Shown piece by piece: positions 24,207-34,000 of a DNA stretch of 64,000 nucleotides. This DNA is from an uncultured Prevotella sp. Its GTDB lineage: Bacteria > Bacteroidota > Bacteroidia > Bacteroidales > Bacteroidaceae. A model generated the notes under the pieces. It searched no databases and had not been told where the DNA came from. It saw only the letters and a list, made by a program, of their open reading frames with translations. Numbering within the stretch: the stretch's first letter is position 1; every line of letters begins with the position of its first letter. Position numbers and translations under genes: made by a program. The stretch is taken from assembly GCA_946403845.1 (NCBI GenBank), contig CAMJBL010000005.1, positions 1 through 64,000 of the forward strand. Reading direction: 5' to 3'.

Positions 24207-25325
24207 ATGAAACATGCTTTCACATACCTATTTGTATTTACCCTGTCGTTGATGGCAATGACCATCAAGGCTCAAGGGTTTCCGACAGATGGTCCATTGA
24301 CCATCCGACAGACCTTGCAACAGTTGGGCGAAAGATTGCTGAAAGGAAAAACGGGCAGTATCGTGGCGATTAATCCAGCAAATGGTGAAATCATCTGTCT
24401 GGCGACAAACACGCCCCATGGATCAGATGTACGCCAGGCCATTGGCAAACCGCAAGCACCAGGCTCCACCTTTAAGACGGCACAGGCTCTGACGCTGTTG
24501 TCGGAAGGCATCGTCACCCCAGATACAAAAATGGAATGTAATAGCGGCATTACTGACGGAAACATCAAAGTTGGCTGCCACAAACACCGCTCGCCCCTCA
24601 ATCTAAAAGATGCACTGGCCCAGAGCTGTAACACATGGTTCATCGTAAACTTCGGGTCGATGATCAACGATGATTTTATGTATGAGTCGAAGGAGGAGGC
24701 TATCACCACTTGGCGTAGTTACATGCAGTCAATGGGTCTCGGCGGGCCCATGCATATCGACATCCAAGGAGAGCAGGGTGGTCTGCTGGCAGGTGCCGAT
24801 TACCTGAACCGTCGCTATAAGGAGGGTTGGGACGGCAAGACCATCTGGTGGGCTGGCATGGGACAGGGCGATGTGACCTGTACCACGCTACAGCTCTGCA
24901 ACCTCGCCGTTACGATTGCCAATCGCGGCTGGTACTATGTGCCCCATATCCATAAAGATACAAAGAACCAGCGTTATCTGACCAAACGCCAGACCAAAGT
25001 AGCAAAAGAGGCCTATGACCCAGTCGTCGAAGGCATGCGACTCGCTGTGGAGAACGGCACGGCTACCTGCATCAAAACATCCTACCCCATTTGTGGTAAG
25101 ACAGGCACGATTGAGAATCCAGGCGAAGATCATTCTGCTTTTATCGCTTTTGCCCCCATGAACAACCCGAAGATTGCCATTGCCGTCTACGTAGAGCATG
25201 GCGGATTTGGAGCTGATTTGGCTGCGCCAATGGCAGGATTCGTCATCGAGGCTTACCTGAAAGGCCAACTCTCAAAGGAATCGGAAGAAAAGGCAAAAAA
25301 AATAGAACGAAAGAAAATCAATTAG
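24207..25325 (+). CDS. Solo penicillin-binding transpeptidase domain protein
   Basis: A 372-residue secreted or anchored protein with a signal sequence (1-22) and only a transpeptidase domain of class B PBP type. Catalytic motifs: Ser87-x-x-Lys90 in PGSTFKTA, Ser140-x-Asn142 in QSCNTWF, and Lys298-Thr-Gly in ICGKTGT. VAINPANGEIICLA and NLAVTIANRGWYYVPHI are typical of PBP2/MrdA-like C-terminal domains. It lacks the N-terminal dimerisation domain, so it is about 250 residues shorter than usual PBP2. It would form or modify D-Ala cross-links in peptidoglycan. The ATG at 24207 is 12 nt after tRNA-Val; an upstream start would lie inside the tRNA. Confidence 0.85.
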   Translation: MKHAFTYLFVFTLSLMAMTIKAQGFPTDGPLTIRQTLQQLGERLLKGKTGSIVAINPANGEIICLATNTPHGSDVRQAIGKPQAPGSTFKTAQALTLLSEGIVTPDTKMECNSGITDGNIKVGCHKHRSPLNLKDALAQSCNTWFIVNFGSMINDDFMYESKEEAITTWRSYMQSMGLGGPMHIDIQGEQGGLLAGADYLNRRYKEGWDGKTIWWAGMGQGDVTCTTLQLCNLAVTIANRGWYYVPHIHKDTKNQRYLTKRQTKVAKEAYDPVVEGMRLAVENGTATCIKTSYPICGKTGTIENPGEDHSAFIAFAPMNNPKIAIAVYVEHGGFGADLAAPMAGFVIEAYLKGQLSKESEEKAKKIERKKIN

Positions 25326-25459
25326 AGCCACACCACTCACAATCGCCTGTGCTAGTTTTGAGTGGAAACTTAACTCCTTTTTATTGAATATCGAACGATT
25401 TATTATTTGGAATCGAAGATAAAATGTATTTTTATAACCTTACATTTTATGTTTCTGCA

Positions 25460-25522
25460 CGAGAAATATACATTTCAAGCCGAGAAATGTACGTTTCAGG
25501 GCGAGAAATGTACGTTTCAGGG
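25460..25522 (+). repeat. Three tandem 21-bp repeats
   Basis: Units at 25460-25480, 25481-25501 and 25502-25522. Each is CGAGAAATGTACGTTTCAGG-like; the first is more diverged. A part-unit lies before them (25441-25459). In each unit GAAA and TTTC are symmetric around GTAC. Reading frames through it give the repeated peptide ETYISR/EMYISR, common in spurious Bacteroidales ORFs. The flanks 25326-25440 and 25523-25670 hold only AT-rich sequence with no feature I can support. Confidence 0.8.
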
Positions 25523-25671
25523 CGACAAGCAACAAAACTAACGAAGAAAAAATACTTTTGTAAGGCAAACAAAAAACAAAAGCAGAACTGAGAGGAAAGA
25601 AAAGTTGAGAAGAAAAAAAATAAAAGTAGAACAGTATACAAACAAATTTAGAATAGTCTCAAATAAAAAAC

Positions 25672-25708
25672 AAAACAGGCTGGCGCCGAGTGGGTGCCAG
25701 CCTGTTTT
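25672..25708 (-). terminator. Terminator of the TlpA-like gene
   Basis: Stem 25672-25684 with 25696-25708 (13 bp, extendable inside the loop). The minus strand reads into a T-rich tail. It lies 20 bp past the stop of the leftward gene. Confidence 0.85.
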
Positions 25709-25728
25709 GTGGTTGTCAGGATTTCAGT

Positions 25729-26814
25729 TTATTCTCCGAAGATGGTCTTGAGTTTGGCTTGGAGGGCCTCACCGCGAAGGCCACGGGCCACAATCTTGCC
25801 CTGCGGGTCGATGAGGAGGTTGTCGGGGATGCTGTTCACATCATAGACACCCGAGGCGACTGTCCGCCAGCCCTTCAGGTCGGAGAGGTGCGTCCAAGGC
25901 ATCTTCTGGTCGGCGATGGCCTGCACCCAGGGCTCCTTCTTGTTGTCGAATGACAGACCGACCACGTCGAAGCCCTTCGCATGGTATTTCTCATAGGCAG
26001 CCACAACGTTGGGCATCTCCCGAAGACAGGGTCCGCACCAGGAAGCCCAGAAATCTACGAGCACCCATTTGCCTTTGCCCACGTATTCGCTGAGCTTGTG
26101 CATGTTGCCGTCGACATCAGGCTCCTCGAGGTCGGTGAACTGCTTGCCGACAATGGCGTTCTTCTTCTCTTCCTGTGCTTTCTGCTGAGCCCACTGCTGA
26201 ACCTGCTGCTGCACGATGGGGTGACTGGCCCAGGCCGGCTTGGTGGCGAGGACACTGTCGAGTTTCTCCTGACCGAACATCTGCTGATACTCGCTGAGGA
26301 AGGCGACGGGGATCAACGTCTCAGACTCCTCGTCGAAAACCTTCTTGACGCCCTCCATCATCTTCATCGTCGCAATCATCAGTCCGCCTACCACTTCAAT
26401 CTCCTTGGTTTTACGCTCCTCTTCCGACATGCTCTGCATCTTTATCATAAATCTGGCATAAGGTGCATTGATATCGAGGTCGTAGCGTGTGAGGCGCTCG
26501 TTCTGGGGCGAGCCCTTCAACGTGCTGTCGTTGAGATTGATGGTCACGGGCGTACCATCATTAAAAAGCATGACGAACCACGAGGCATCCTGAGTGGAAA
26601 CACCCATGTAGGCGTTCTTCTCTGCGTTGCCGCTCATCGAGAACTTGCCGTTAGTGACAACCGCACTGTTGACGATTTGGTTAGTCAGACGGTCACGTAG
26701 CACCACCGTCTTACCGTTTTCATTACTGATTCCGTTGATGGAATACTTTACCTGTTGTGCCGCTGTGGGCAACGTAGCTGCGATGAGAGCAGCCATAATT
26801 AATAACTTTTTCAT
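25729..26814 (-). CDS. TlpA-family thiol-disulfide reductase with N-terminal DUF4369 domain
   Basis: A 361-residue secreted protein: signal peptide 1-20, an N-terminal beta-rich DUF4369 domain (about 22-120), a helical linker, and a C-terminal thioredoxin fold with CxxC in WASWCGPCLREMP (about 258-261). Such proteins reduce disulfides or handle redox stress in the Bacteroidota periplasm. The start at 26814 is chosen because the upstream extension contains the -7 box (TAACTTTG, 26844-26851). It lies downstream of the ECF sigma factor and membrane protein genes, but has its own promoter and so may be a target of the sigma factor. Confidence 0.85.
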   Translation of the reverse strand: MKKLLIMAALIAATLPTAAQQVKYSINGISNENGKTVVLRDRLTNQIVNSAVVTNGKFSMSGNAEKNAYMGVSTQDASWFVMLFNDGTPVTINLNDSTLKGSPQNERLTRYDLDINAPYARFMIKMQSMSEEERKTKEIEVVGGLMIATMKMMEGVKKVFDEESETLIPVAFLSEYQQMFGQEKLDSVLATKPAWASHPIVQQQVQQWAQQKAQEEKKNAIVGKQFTDLEEPDVDGNMHKLSEYVGKGKWVLVDFWASWCGPCLREMPNVVAAYEKYHAKGFDVVGLSFDNKKEPWVQAIADQKMPWTHLSDLKGWRTVASGVYDVNSIPDNLLIDPQGKIVARGLRGEALQAKLKTIFGE

Positions 26815-26843
26815 ATTCGTGATATATTTTAATTTCTCGGTTG

Positions 26844-26851
26844 CAAAGTTA
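26844..26851 (-). promoter_or_regulatory. -7 box of the TlpA-like gene
   Basis: TAACTTTG on the minus strand, 29 bp before the ATG at 26814. Confidence 0.6.
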
Positions 26852-26920
26852 AGACTTATTTCCCAAGCCTCCAAGCTTTTCAATTCTCAATAATTTGCAC
26901 ATGGTTCGCAATAGTTTGCA

Positions 26921-27868
26921 TCAGGATTTCCGCATCTTGTGGCAGGAGAGGCCAAGGCCTGCTAAGACGACTGTTATCATGATGTGACAGCCCTGCATCA
27001 GCTCCGTGATGCCCTTCAGCGTTGCTATGCCAGCAATGGATGCACAGAGGGCGATGGCAATGGCAGCGAGGATGATCAGCAGGCGGCGCGAGACATTGAT
27101 TTTTCCTCTTTGATGCAGAATGCCCAGAATGAACACGGCGATGGCGATGCAATACGACAGACCGTTGAGCGCGCTCATCAGGCCAAGCGAGCCTGCACCG
27201 TTTATGATATTCATAACCAACGCTGACATATAGAGGCAGAGAATAATACAAAGGATGACAATCATTAAGGTGGTGATCCACTTGGCACCCAGCACACGAG
27301 GCTTGCCTGTTGCAGGGTCGATGGACTGACCATTGTACTTGTACTTGATCACCAACTTGCGGATACAAATGCCTATCAAAACGAGTAAGGTCATGACACA
27401 GAATATGATCAACTCTGTTTTTCCTCTCCCGATGAACAATTGCAGGAAGAATACTATCAGTAAAATGAATGTTGCGATATTTCCCCGAATGATGTTCTTC
27501 GAGTATCTTGACTCCTTCTCAACGAGGGTCTTCAGGTCGTAGGAACCATAATCCGACTTCTTCGTCCGTCTTAAGATGACGAATCTTAACACCAGCGATG
27601 CAAGCCAAAAGACACTCAATAAGATAATGCCAAAGAGTGTCAGGCGACCGACAGCCCAGGCCCACCATGCCAATGCGGGTACGAAAATCAGATTACCCCA
27701 GATTAATGCCTCCTTGGCGTTCTGGCGCATATCGGTAAACTTGCGCATCATTACCTCGCGGAGCTGCTCGTCGGACACGATCTCCTGACCGTCCAAGCGC
27801 TCGTCCATCAGGTTGTAAGCAGCCTTCAATTCATCCAGCTCATGGAGCTCTAAAATATTCTCGTTCAT
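26921..27868 (-). CDS. Polytopic membrane protein next to an ECF sigma factor
   Basis: A 315-residue protein with a soluble N-terminal part of about 65 residues (ELDELKAAYNLMDERLDGQEIVSDEQLREVMMRKF) and about eight hydrophobic helices up to the C-terminus. It starts 17 bp after the sigma factor gene, so they form one operon. An acidic/helical cytoplasmic N-terminus plus membrane helices is what a membrane-held anti-sigma factor would need, but no zinc HxxxCxxC motif is present. The helix number is high for a classical anti-sigma factor. Function is inferred from position only. Confidence 0.6.
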   Translation of the reverse strand: MNENILELHELDELKAAYNLMDERLDGQEIVSDEQLREVMMRKFTDMRQNAKEALIWGNLIFVPALAWWAWAVGRLTLFGIILLSVFWLASLVLRFVILRRTKKSDYGSYDLKTLVEKESRYSKNIIRGNIATFILLIVFFLQLFIGRGKTELIIFCVMTLLVLIGICIRKLVIKYKYNGQSIDPATGKPRVLGAKWITTLMIVILCIILCLYMSALVMNIINGAGSLGLMSALNGLSYCIAIAVFILGILHQRGKINVSRRLLIILAAIAIALCASIAGIATLKGITELMQGCHIMITVVLAGLGLSCHKMRKS

Positions 27869-27885
27869 AACTTTCTCGACTTTAA

Positions 27886-28371
27886 TTAATGACTATTGGA
27901 CATTGATTTCAGCTGTTCCTTGATGCGGAACAGGCGGCTGGTGACGGCAGCGGTAGAGAGACCGACAATCGCAGCAATCTCGTCGTACGGCATACTCTCC
28001 AGCCAGAGAAGAATGATGGCGCGGTCGAACAATTCAAGGCGGTTGATACGCTCGTAGAGCATCTTGATCTGACGACCACTCTCATCGGAAACACTCATCA
28101 CATCCTTGTCGATGAGCAGCGGAACGGTTGGTACATGCCGCTTCTTGCCTCGCTCAATGTTACAGCAGGTGTTCAGGCTGACACGCCAGATCCACGTCTT
28201 GGGACTACTGTCGCCACGGAACTTGGCAAAACCTTTCCAGAGGTTGACCAACACTTCCTGGAACAGGTCTTCCACATCGGTGGGATTGTCTGAGAAAAAG
28301 TAACATACCGTGTAAATCGTCTTACGGTATTCTCGGACCAGTTTTGTGAATTCTAATTCAATTTCCTTCAT
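27886..28371 (-). CDS. ECF-type RNA polymerase sigma factor
   Basis: A 161-residue sigma-70 family protein with region 2 (YTVCYFFSDNPTDVEDLFQEVLVNLWKGFAKFRG) and region 4 with a helix-turn-helix (MPYDEIAAIVGLSTAAVTSRLFRIKEQL). The start MKEIELEFTKLVREYRKTIY fits ECF length, so longer in-frame extensions are rejected. The -7 box TAAATTTG at 28489-28496 leaves a leader of about 110 nt. It is co-transcribed with the membrane protein. Thioredoxin-like genes flank it on both sides, hinting at an envelope or redox-stress role. Confidence 0.88.
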   Translation of the reverse strand: MKEIELEFTKLVREYRKTIYTVCYFFSDNPTDVEDLFQEVLVNLWKGFAKFRGDSSPKTWIWRVSLNTCCNIERGKKRHVPTVPLLIDKDVMSVSDESGRQIKMLYERINRLELFDRAIILLWLESMPYDEIAAIVGLSTAAVTSRLFRIKEQLKSMSNSH

Positions 28372-28488
28372 CTTTTTTGGGAGTTGATTCAAACAGTTAG
28401 TACCCAAAGTTTCGGATTCCTTTCGAGTATTTATGTTAAAGAATGTTATTTGTCGCCTGCGCAACATTCCCGATTCTTTTTTGCGCTG

Positions 28489-28496
28489 CAAATTTA
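28489..28496 (-). promoter_or_regulatory. -7 box of the ECF sigma operon
   Basis: TAAATTTG on the minus strand, about 118 bp before the sigma factor ATG. It is the housekeeping type, so basal expression does not need the ECF factor itself. Confidence 0.55.
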
Positions 28497-28605
28497 AGTG
28501 ATTATTTCGAGATAAACAAGTTTTTACGATTTTTCTTTGACAGCACAATGGTCTTGATGTCGGCCTGATTGGTCGATTGTGGGAGGAAGATTCATAATAA
28601 TGTAT

Positions 28606-28613
28606 TATCTTTG
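28606..28613 (+). promoter_or_regulatory. -7 box of the large thioredoxin-like gene
   Basis: TATCTTTG, 25 bp before the ATG at 28639. Divergent from the sigma factor promoter. Confidence 0.6.
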
Positions 28614-28638
28614 CAACCTGAGAATCAAAACTAACAGA

Positions 28639-31002
28639 ATGAGAAAACTACTATTATCAACGATGCTGCTTGCGCTCGTCGCTCTGACGGGGCAGGCCAA
28701 GGGAAAAGACATTGTGTGGGAGCAGCCCACAACTGAGTTTGGAACCAGCTATGGCGACGGATTCTTCAATCTGTCGTTAGACGTGACGAAGGTGGAGCTG
28801 AAGGCCGACGAGACGGTGGTGTATATCACCGTGAAGCAGCGTTCGGACTATGAAGGCTACTGGTTCAGGTTTGCGAGCGACACCTATCTGGATGTGGACG
28901 CCCAGCGCTTTACGGTGGTTAAGGCCGACGGCATCGAGCTCGGCAAGCAACACCAGACGGGCAAGGACTTCCAAACCGATGTGGTGTTCCACTTCCCGCC
29001 ATTGCCCAAGGGCACCAAGGTGTTTGACTTCATCGAGGGCGACGGTGAGGGCGCCTTCCAGATCAAGGGCATCAAGCCGGTGGAAGAGCGCTGGAAGCAG
29101 CTGCTGCCCTCGTACTGGCGCGACGATCAGGGCGACTGGAAGATTGCCTTCCTGGACGATTGCGCCATCTACGACTGCCAGTTCTGGACGTATAAGCAGC
29201 GCGATATAAACCCCAAGACGGGCGAGGCCCTGATGGTGCTCACCAACGGTGACAAGGTGCTGAAGGTGACCGTCGGCAAAAATAAGAATGGTAAGCGCGC
29301 GATGCAGATCGGCGATGAGAAGGCGACCTACACGATGATCACCAGCCGATTCATGCCCGACTACCCCACAAAGGACACGCGCAACAGTTTTGTCGATACG
29401 GGCTACAAGGAGGATACCATCACCATTGTGGGCTGGATAAAGGATATGCCCGAGCATTTCAAAAACCGGAAAACCTTCGATTTCAATTTCCAGTATATCT
29501 TCACCGACAATCAGAAGACGACCTATGCCGACTTGGACGAACAGGGACGCTTCACAGCGAAGATCCCCGTGATGAACAGTACGGAATTCTTCTGCGACTG
29601 GCAGCGCTGCTTCGTGCGCACGATGCTGGAGCCGGGCAAGACCTATTTCATGCTCTACGACTTCAAGGAGGGCCGTCGCTACTTCATGGGCGAGGACAGC
29701 CGCCTGCAGAACGAACTCTTCAAGTATCCGCTCGACTGGAAGTCAGCACGCATAGATGAGAAAAATCCGGATTTCGACAAGTATCTGGTTTCAGTCGACA
29801 GTCTGATGAAGGCGCAGTATGCCTATATCGATGCCCTCTGCCAGGCGCACCCCACACTCTCGACGCGCTTTGAGAAATACAGGAAGGGCAATACGCTCTG
29901 TCAGCAGGCTGGTAACTTTGGACAGGCACGATTCGCCGCCCCTAACGGCCGCTTCCCCGCTAACGCCAGCCAATATGCCTATGATACATTCTGGACGAAG
30001 ATGGAGGCGCCTTATACACTACATCGCGACCTGAGCCGCTTCCTGCGCGACTATCTCGACGATTGCGCCCGCTCATATCCATCCTCCTACTCGATAAACG
30101 TGTTGGACCACCTTGACAAAATTGCCTCGAATGATGAGGAACTGGCGCTGCTCACAAGCTGGAAGACGTGGATTCTCGATGCTCAGGCAAAGGTTGAGAA
30201 AGCCCCCACGCCTGAAGAGAAGCAGAAAGTGGCCGAGGAACTAAATGCCCAGAATAAGGACATGATTGAGAAGGTGAATAAGATCCTGAACAACCCGAAT
30301 TCCACTAAGGTATTTAACAAATTCGCCCTCACAGCAGAGCTGAGAGACCATAGCAAGATGCTCGACTCGTTGAAGGCTGCCCCGCTCGTTAAGGACATTT
30401 TCCTGTCGCGGAAAGTCTACAGTTTGGTTGACAATAGTCGCACGTCGGTCTTACCCGAAGTCATCGACACATTGAAGTTATATGTGAAAGATCCTACCTG
30501 CATCGCGATGGTTGAGAAGATGAACGATCACTATCTGGCCATTGAGAACCGCGAGTTTGACAAGCTGGTGCTCAAATCATCAGACGACCTCAAGGATCTC
30601 TCTGAGGGCGAGGCGCTGCTGAAGAAGATTCTCGAACCCTATAAGGGCAAGTTCGTGCTCCTGGACATCTGGGGCACGTGGTGCAGCCCGTGTAAGGAGG
30701 CCCTCTCGCACTCCACGGAGGAATACGCACGACTGAAGGACTACGATATCGAGTTCCTCTATCTGGCCAATCAAAGTCCGCAGACGGCTTGGGAGAACGT
30801 GATCAAGGAGTATAACGTAAGTGGCGACAATGTGGCCCACTACAACCTGCCCGCTGAGCAGCAGGCCGCCATCGAGCGCCATCTGGAGGTGCACGCCTTC
30901 CCGACCTACAAGCTCTTTAATCGCGAAGGCCAGTTGCTCGACCTGAACGTAGACGCCCGCGACATTGAAAACATCGCCCGTCTGCTGGACCAGATGAAGT
31001 AA
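28639..31002 (+). CDS. Large secreted protein with C-terminal thioredoxin domain
   Basis: A 787-residue secreted protein: signal peptide (1-20), a beta-rich N-terminal part (about 25-300), a long helical middle (about 390-620) and a TlpA-like thioredoxin domain at the end, with CxxC at Cys682/Cys685 in WGTWCSPCKEAL. Bacteroidota have many such proteins, presumed periplasmic disulfide reductases with substrate-binding N-terminal domains. The cis-Pro site is in VHAFPTYKLF. Start from the promoter at 28606. It is divergent from the ECF sigma factor operon and ends at a strong hairpin terminator shared with the convergent receptor gene. Confidence 0.8.
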   Translation: MRKLLLSTMLLALVALTGQAKGKDIVWEQPTTEFGTSYGDGFFNLSLDVTKVELKADETVVYITVKQRSDYEGYWFRFASDTYLDVDAQRFTVVKADGIELGKQHQTGKDFQTDVVFHFPPLPKGTKVFDFIEGDGEGAFQIKGIKPVEERWKQLLPSYWRDDQGDWKIAFLDDCAIYDCQFWTYKQRDINPKTGEALMVLTNGDKVLKVTVGKNKNGKRAMQIGDEKATYTMITSRFMPDYPTKDTRNSFVDTGYKEDTITIVGWIKDMPEHFKNRKTFDFNFQYIFTDNQKTTYADLDEQGRFTAKIPVMNSTEFFCDWQRCFVRTMLEPGKTYFMLYDFKEGRRYFMGEDSRLQNELFKYPLDWKSARIDEKNPDFDKYLVSVDSLMKAQYAYIDALCQAHPTLSTRFEKYRKGNTLCQQAGNFGQARFAAPNGRFPANASQYAYDTFWTKMEAPYTLHRDLSRFLRDYLDDCARSYPSSYSINVLDHLDKIASNDEELALLTSWKTWILDAQAKVEKAPTPEEKQKVAEELNAQNKDMIEKVNKILNNPNSTKVFNKFALTAELRDHSKMLDSLKAAPLVKDIFLSRKVYSLVDNSRTSVLPEVIDTLKLYVKDPTCIAMVEKMNDHYLAIENREFDKLVLKSSDDLKDLSEGEALLKKILEPYKGKFVLLDIWGTWCSPCKEALSHSTEEYARLKDYDIEFLYLANQSPQTAWENVIKEYNVSGDNVAHYNLPAEQQAAIERHLEVHAFPTYKLFNREGQLLDLNVDARDIENIARLLDQMK

Positions 31003-31021
31003 ACGCCCCGAAATATCAGAA

Positions 31022-31055
31022 AAAAGGCTGGCACCCAAATAGGTGTCAGCCTTTT
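31022..31055. terminator. Bidirectional terminator between the thioredoxin-like gene and a TonB receptor gene
   Basis: A 14-bp stem (31022-31035 with 31042-31055, one G-T pair) has A-rich and T-rich flanks. Its GGCTGGCACC arm closely resembles that of the terminator at 25672-25708. Confidence 0.85.
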
Positions 31056-31075
31056 ATATCGATTGGAGAATAACC

Positions 31076-34000
31076 TTAATTGAAGAAGTACTTCAAGCCG
31101 ACCTGGAGTTTCCAGCACTCGGAGTAGTTCTTGTAGGTCTCGTAGGTCTCTGTGGGATATTCGCCACCAACCTTGACCATCGAGAAGACGGGCTTCTTGT
31201 TGCTGTCGACACCCTCGTACTTCAGGATCTTGTTGTAGCTGTTGTTACCTGTGGTAGTGGAAATCTTCGAGATACCCCATGTGGAGTGGATGAGGTTGCC
31301 GATGTTCAGGAAGTCGAGGCTCACCTGGAACTTATGCTCCTGCTTGCCGGTCTTGAAGCAGAAGTCCTCAGCGATACGGAGATCGAAGCGGTGTACCCAA
31401 GGCGAACGGGCGGCATAAGCCTCAGCATACTCGCCCTTGTGGTTGCTCAGATAGCTGTCCTGATCGACATAAGCCCAGAAGGCCTTGCGCATCTCAGCAT
31501 TCTCCACAAACTGACCGTCCTTGAGCGAACCGATCTGAATCTCGCTGTCGTTGGCAGGGATATACATCAGGTCGTTGCCGATACCGTCGCCGTTCATATC
31601 GTTGGTGTAGGTATAGGTCAGACCGTTGGGCGAATAGCCTGTGTAGAAGAGGTTGATCTGCGTGCCACGTGTGAGGCCCTTGTGCGTGAAGGGGATGTAG
31701 TAGCCGACGGAGGCGATGAGCTTGTCGGGCACCACATAGCCAGAACGCTGGACGGTGGCGAAGTTAGGACCGTCGATGGTGTTCAGACTCTGCCAAGTGG
31801 AGATGGGGTCGCTGCCAGGCAGACCGGATACCTCCTTCTGCTCGGTATGGGTATAGGCGGCCATCAGGTTGAGGTTCTCGAGCGGCTGGGCGTTCAACGT
31901 GATGTTGAAGGTGTAGCCGTGACCCTCAGAGGTATTCTTCAGCAATACGGCATTCTGCTTGGCATTGCCATTGACCGTGTAGTCCTTCGGATAGATCAGG
32001 CGGTTGTCGGCACCATTGAAGCGCTCCCAGCCATCGCTGTTCTTGATGTTGATATTGTCGATGGTCACAGCGTTGATGTTCTTGGTGTACATGAACTCAG
32101 CAGTCGCCGTGAAGGGGAACGATACGGGAATCTGATAGTCGACGGCAATCGACGACTTCCAGATCTGCGGCATCTTAAAGTCGCTGGCCACACCCGAGAT
32201 CTTGGTGCTGGCCGTGTGGTTGCTCTCGTTGAGCTCCGTGGGCAGACCCAGCTTCGTGATCATCTCGTTGACATTCGTAATCATACCACCCACGAACTTG
32301 TCGAGGTTCTCGTTGTAGGCACCTGTGGGCACACCGTTCTTATAAGTAGTGGTATAGGTGACGGAGTTCTGCACCATGTTGGCGTTGGTAGGCATGTTGG
32401 TGAAGAACACGAGGGGCAGACGGCCTGTGAAAACACCCGTACCGCCACGCACCTTAAGCGACTTGTCGCCAAAGACATCGTAGGTGAAGCCCAGACGCGG
32501 AGAGATCTGCAAACGGCTGTCGGGCCATGCGCCAGTATCCACGCGCTGACCATCGCGGAACTCGATGTTGTAGATGGCGTTGTTGCGGGCGAGGTCGTCA
32601 TTGTCGAACGACAGGTTGTCGAAGCGCACGCCATAGGTGAGCTTCAGCTTGTCGGTGGCATTCCACTCATCCTGTGCATAGAAGCCCAGCTGGTTGAAGG
32701 TAACCTGCGCATTAGGATCGCTCTTGCCATTGAAACCATAGGTGACGGCAAATGACTCAGGACGGGCCTGATTCAGGAAGTCCTCCACGCTGTTATAGCG
32801 ATAGTAACCTGTACCGTTACGCATATAGGCATTGTTGGCCAACTGGTGCTCGAAGCTCAGTCCGGCTGTAATCTTATGGGCAGCCAGATAGAGGGTGAAG
32901 TTGTCGGTGATGTTGGTAATCTTGTTCTTCACACCGTTGTTATAGGTGAAGAGCTCGTAACCCAGCGACATATAGGGCTCCATGATCTGATTACCATTGG
33001 CATCCTTACCGGCCATGATGTCGATGAAGGGGAACTCGCTGGAGTCAGAACCACGCATATCCTCGATATTGGTATAGGTGAAGAGCAGCTGGTTTGACAT
33101 CTTCTCGCCAAAGCGGCTGTGGAGGTCGGCAGACAGCGACTGCACCTTGTTCTCCATCGAATAGAGCGAATTGGAGAAGGCCATTGACTGCACGCCAATA
33201 CGATAAGTACCGTTCAGACGATAGCCTGTATCAGAAGAGTTACCGTTGGTGGAGTTCCAGGCAACATTCTTCGTGTTGTTATAACGTAATGACAGGTGAT
33301 GGGCATCTGTGATGTTCCAGTCGAGACGGGCCAGCAAGCGGTGGTTGGACTCGTCGGCAGGATAGTCGGTATAGGAACCGGGATTATAGCCGAAACGTGA
33401 CTGCACGAAATCAGACACCTTCTGCATGTCGGAAGCCAGCGTACGTGATACCAGACCACCTGTGGCTGTCTCACCGTTGATATCGTCAGTAACGCGGTAT
33501 TTCACCACCTGACCTGGGGTCTTCTCACCCTCGTAGTTCACGAAGAAGAAGAGCTTATCCTTGATAATCGGACCACCGAGGGTGAAGCCGTAAGTGGTCT
33601 TCTTCTCATCAGGACGGGCACCAAGGTCGGTGTGGTCGATGCGGTTACCACGCAGGTTCTGGTCGCGATAGTAGACATAGGCCGTACCCTTGAAGGTGTT
33701 GGTACCCGACTTGGTGATAGCGTTGATACCACCACCAATGAAGTTGGTCTGACGCACATCGAAGGGCGCCACAACCACCTGCACCTCCTCGATGGCATCG
33801 AGCGAGATGGGGTTACCGCCACCAGGCAGCTTGTCGGAGAGTCCGAAGTTGTTGTTGAAGTTGGCACCGTCGATGGTGAAGTTGGTAGAACGTCCGTCGC
33901 CACCAGCGAAGCTCATGCCGTTGGCATAGGGCGAGAGCTTGGCAATGTCGGAGATGCTACGGTTTACGGTCGGCATCTGCATCATCTGCGAATTGTTGAT

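Noticed and set aside
25447..25641. Minus-strand frame with repeated ETYISR peptides
   Set aside because: It arises from the 21-bp tandem repeats and AT-rich flank; such frames are a known artefact in Bacteroidales.
31043..32755. Open frame of 570 codons on the plus strand opposite TonB receptor copy 1
   Set aside because: It is antisense to a clear receptor gene, has no recognisable domain, a low-complexity Val/Leu/Gly pattern from reverse-complement codon bias, and no promoter.
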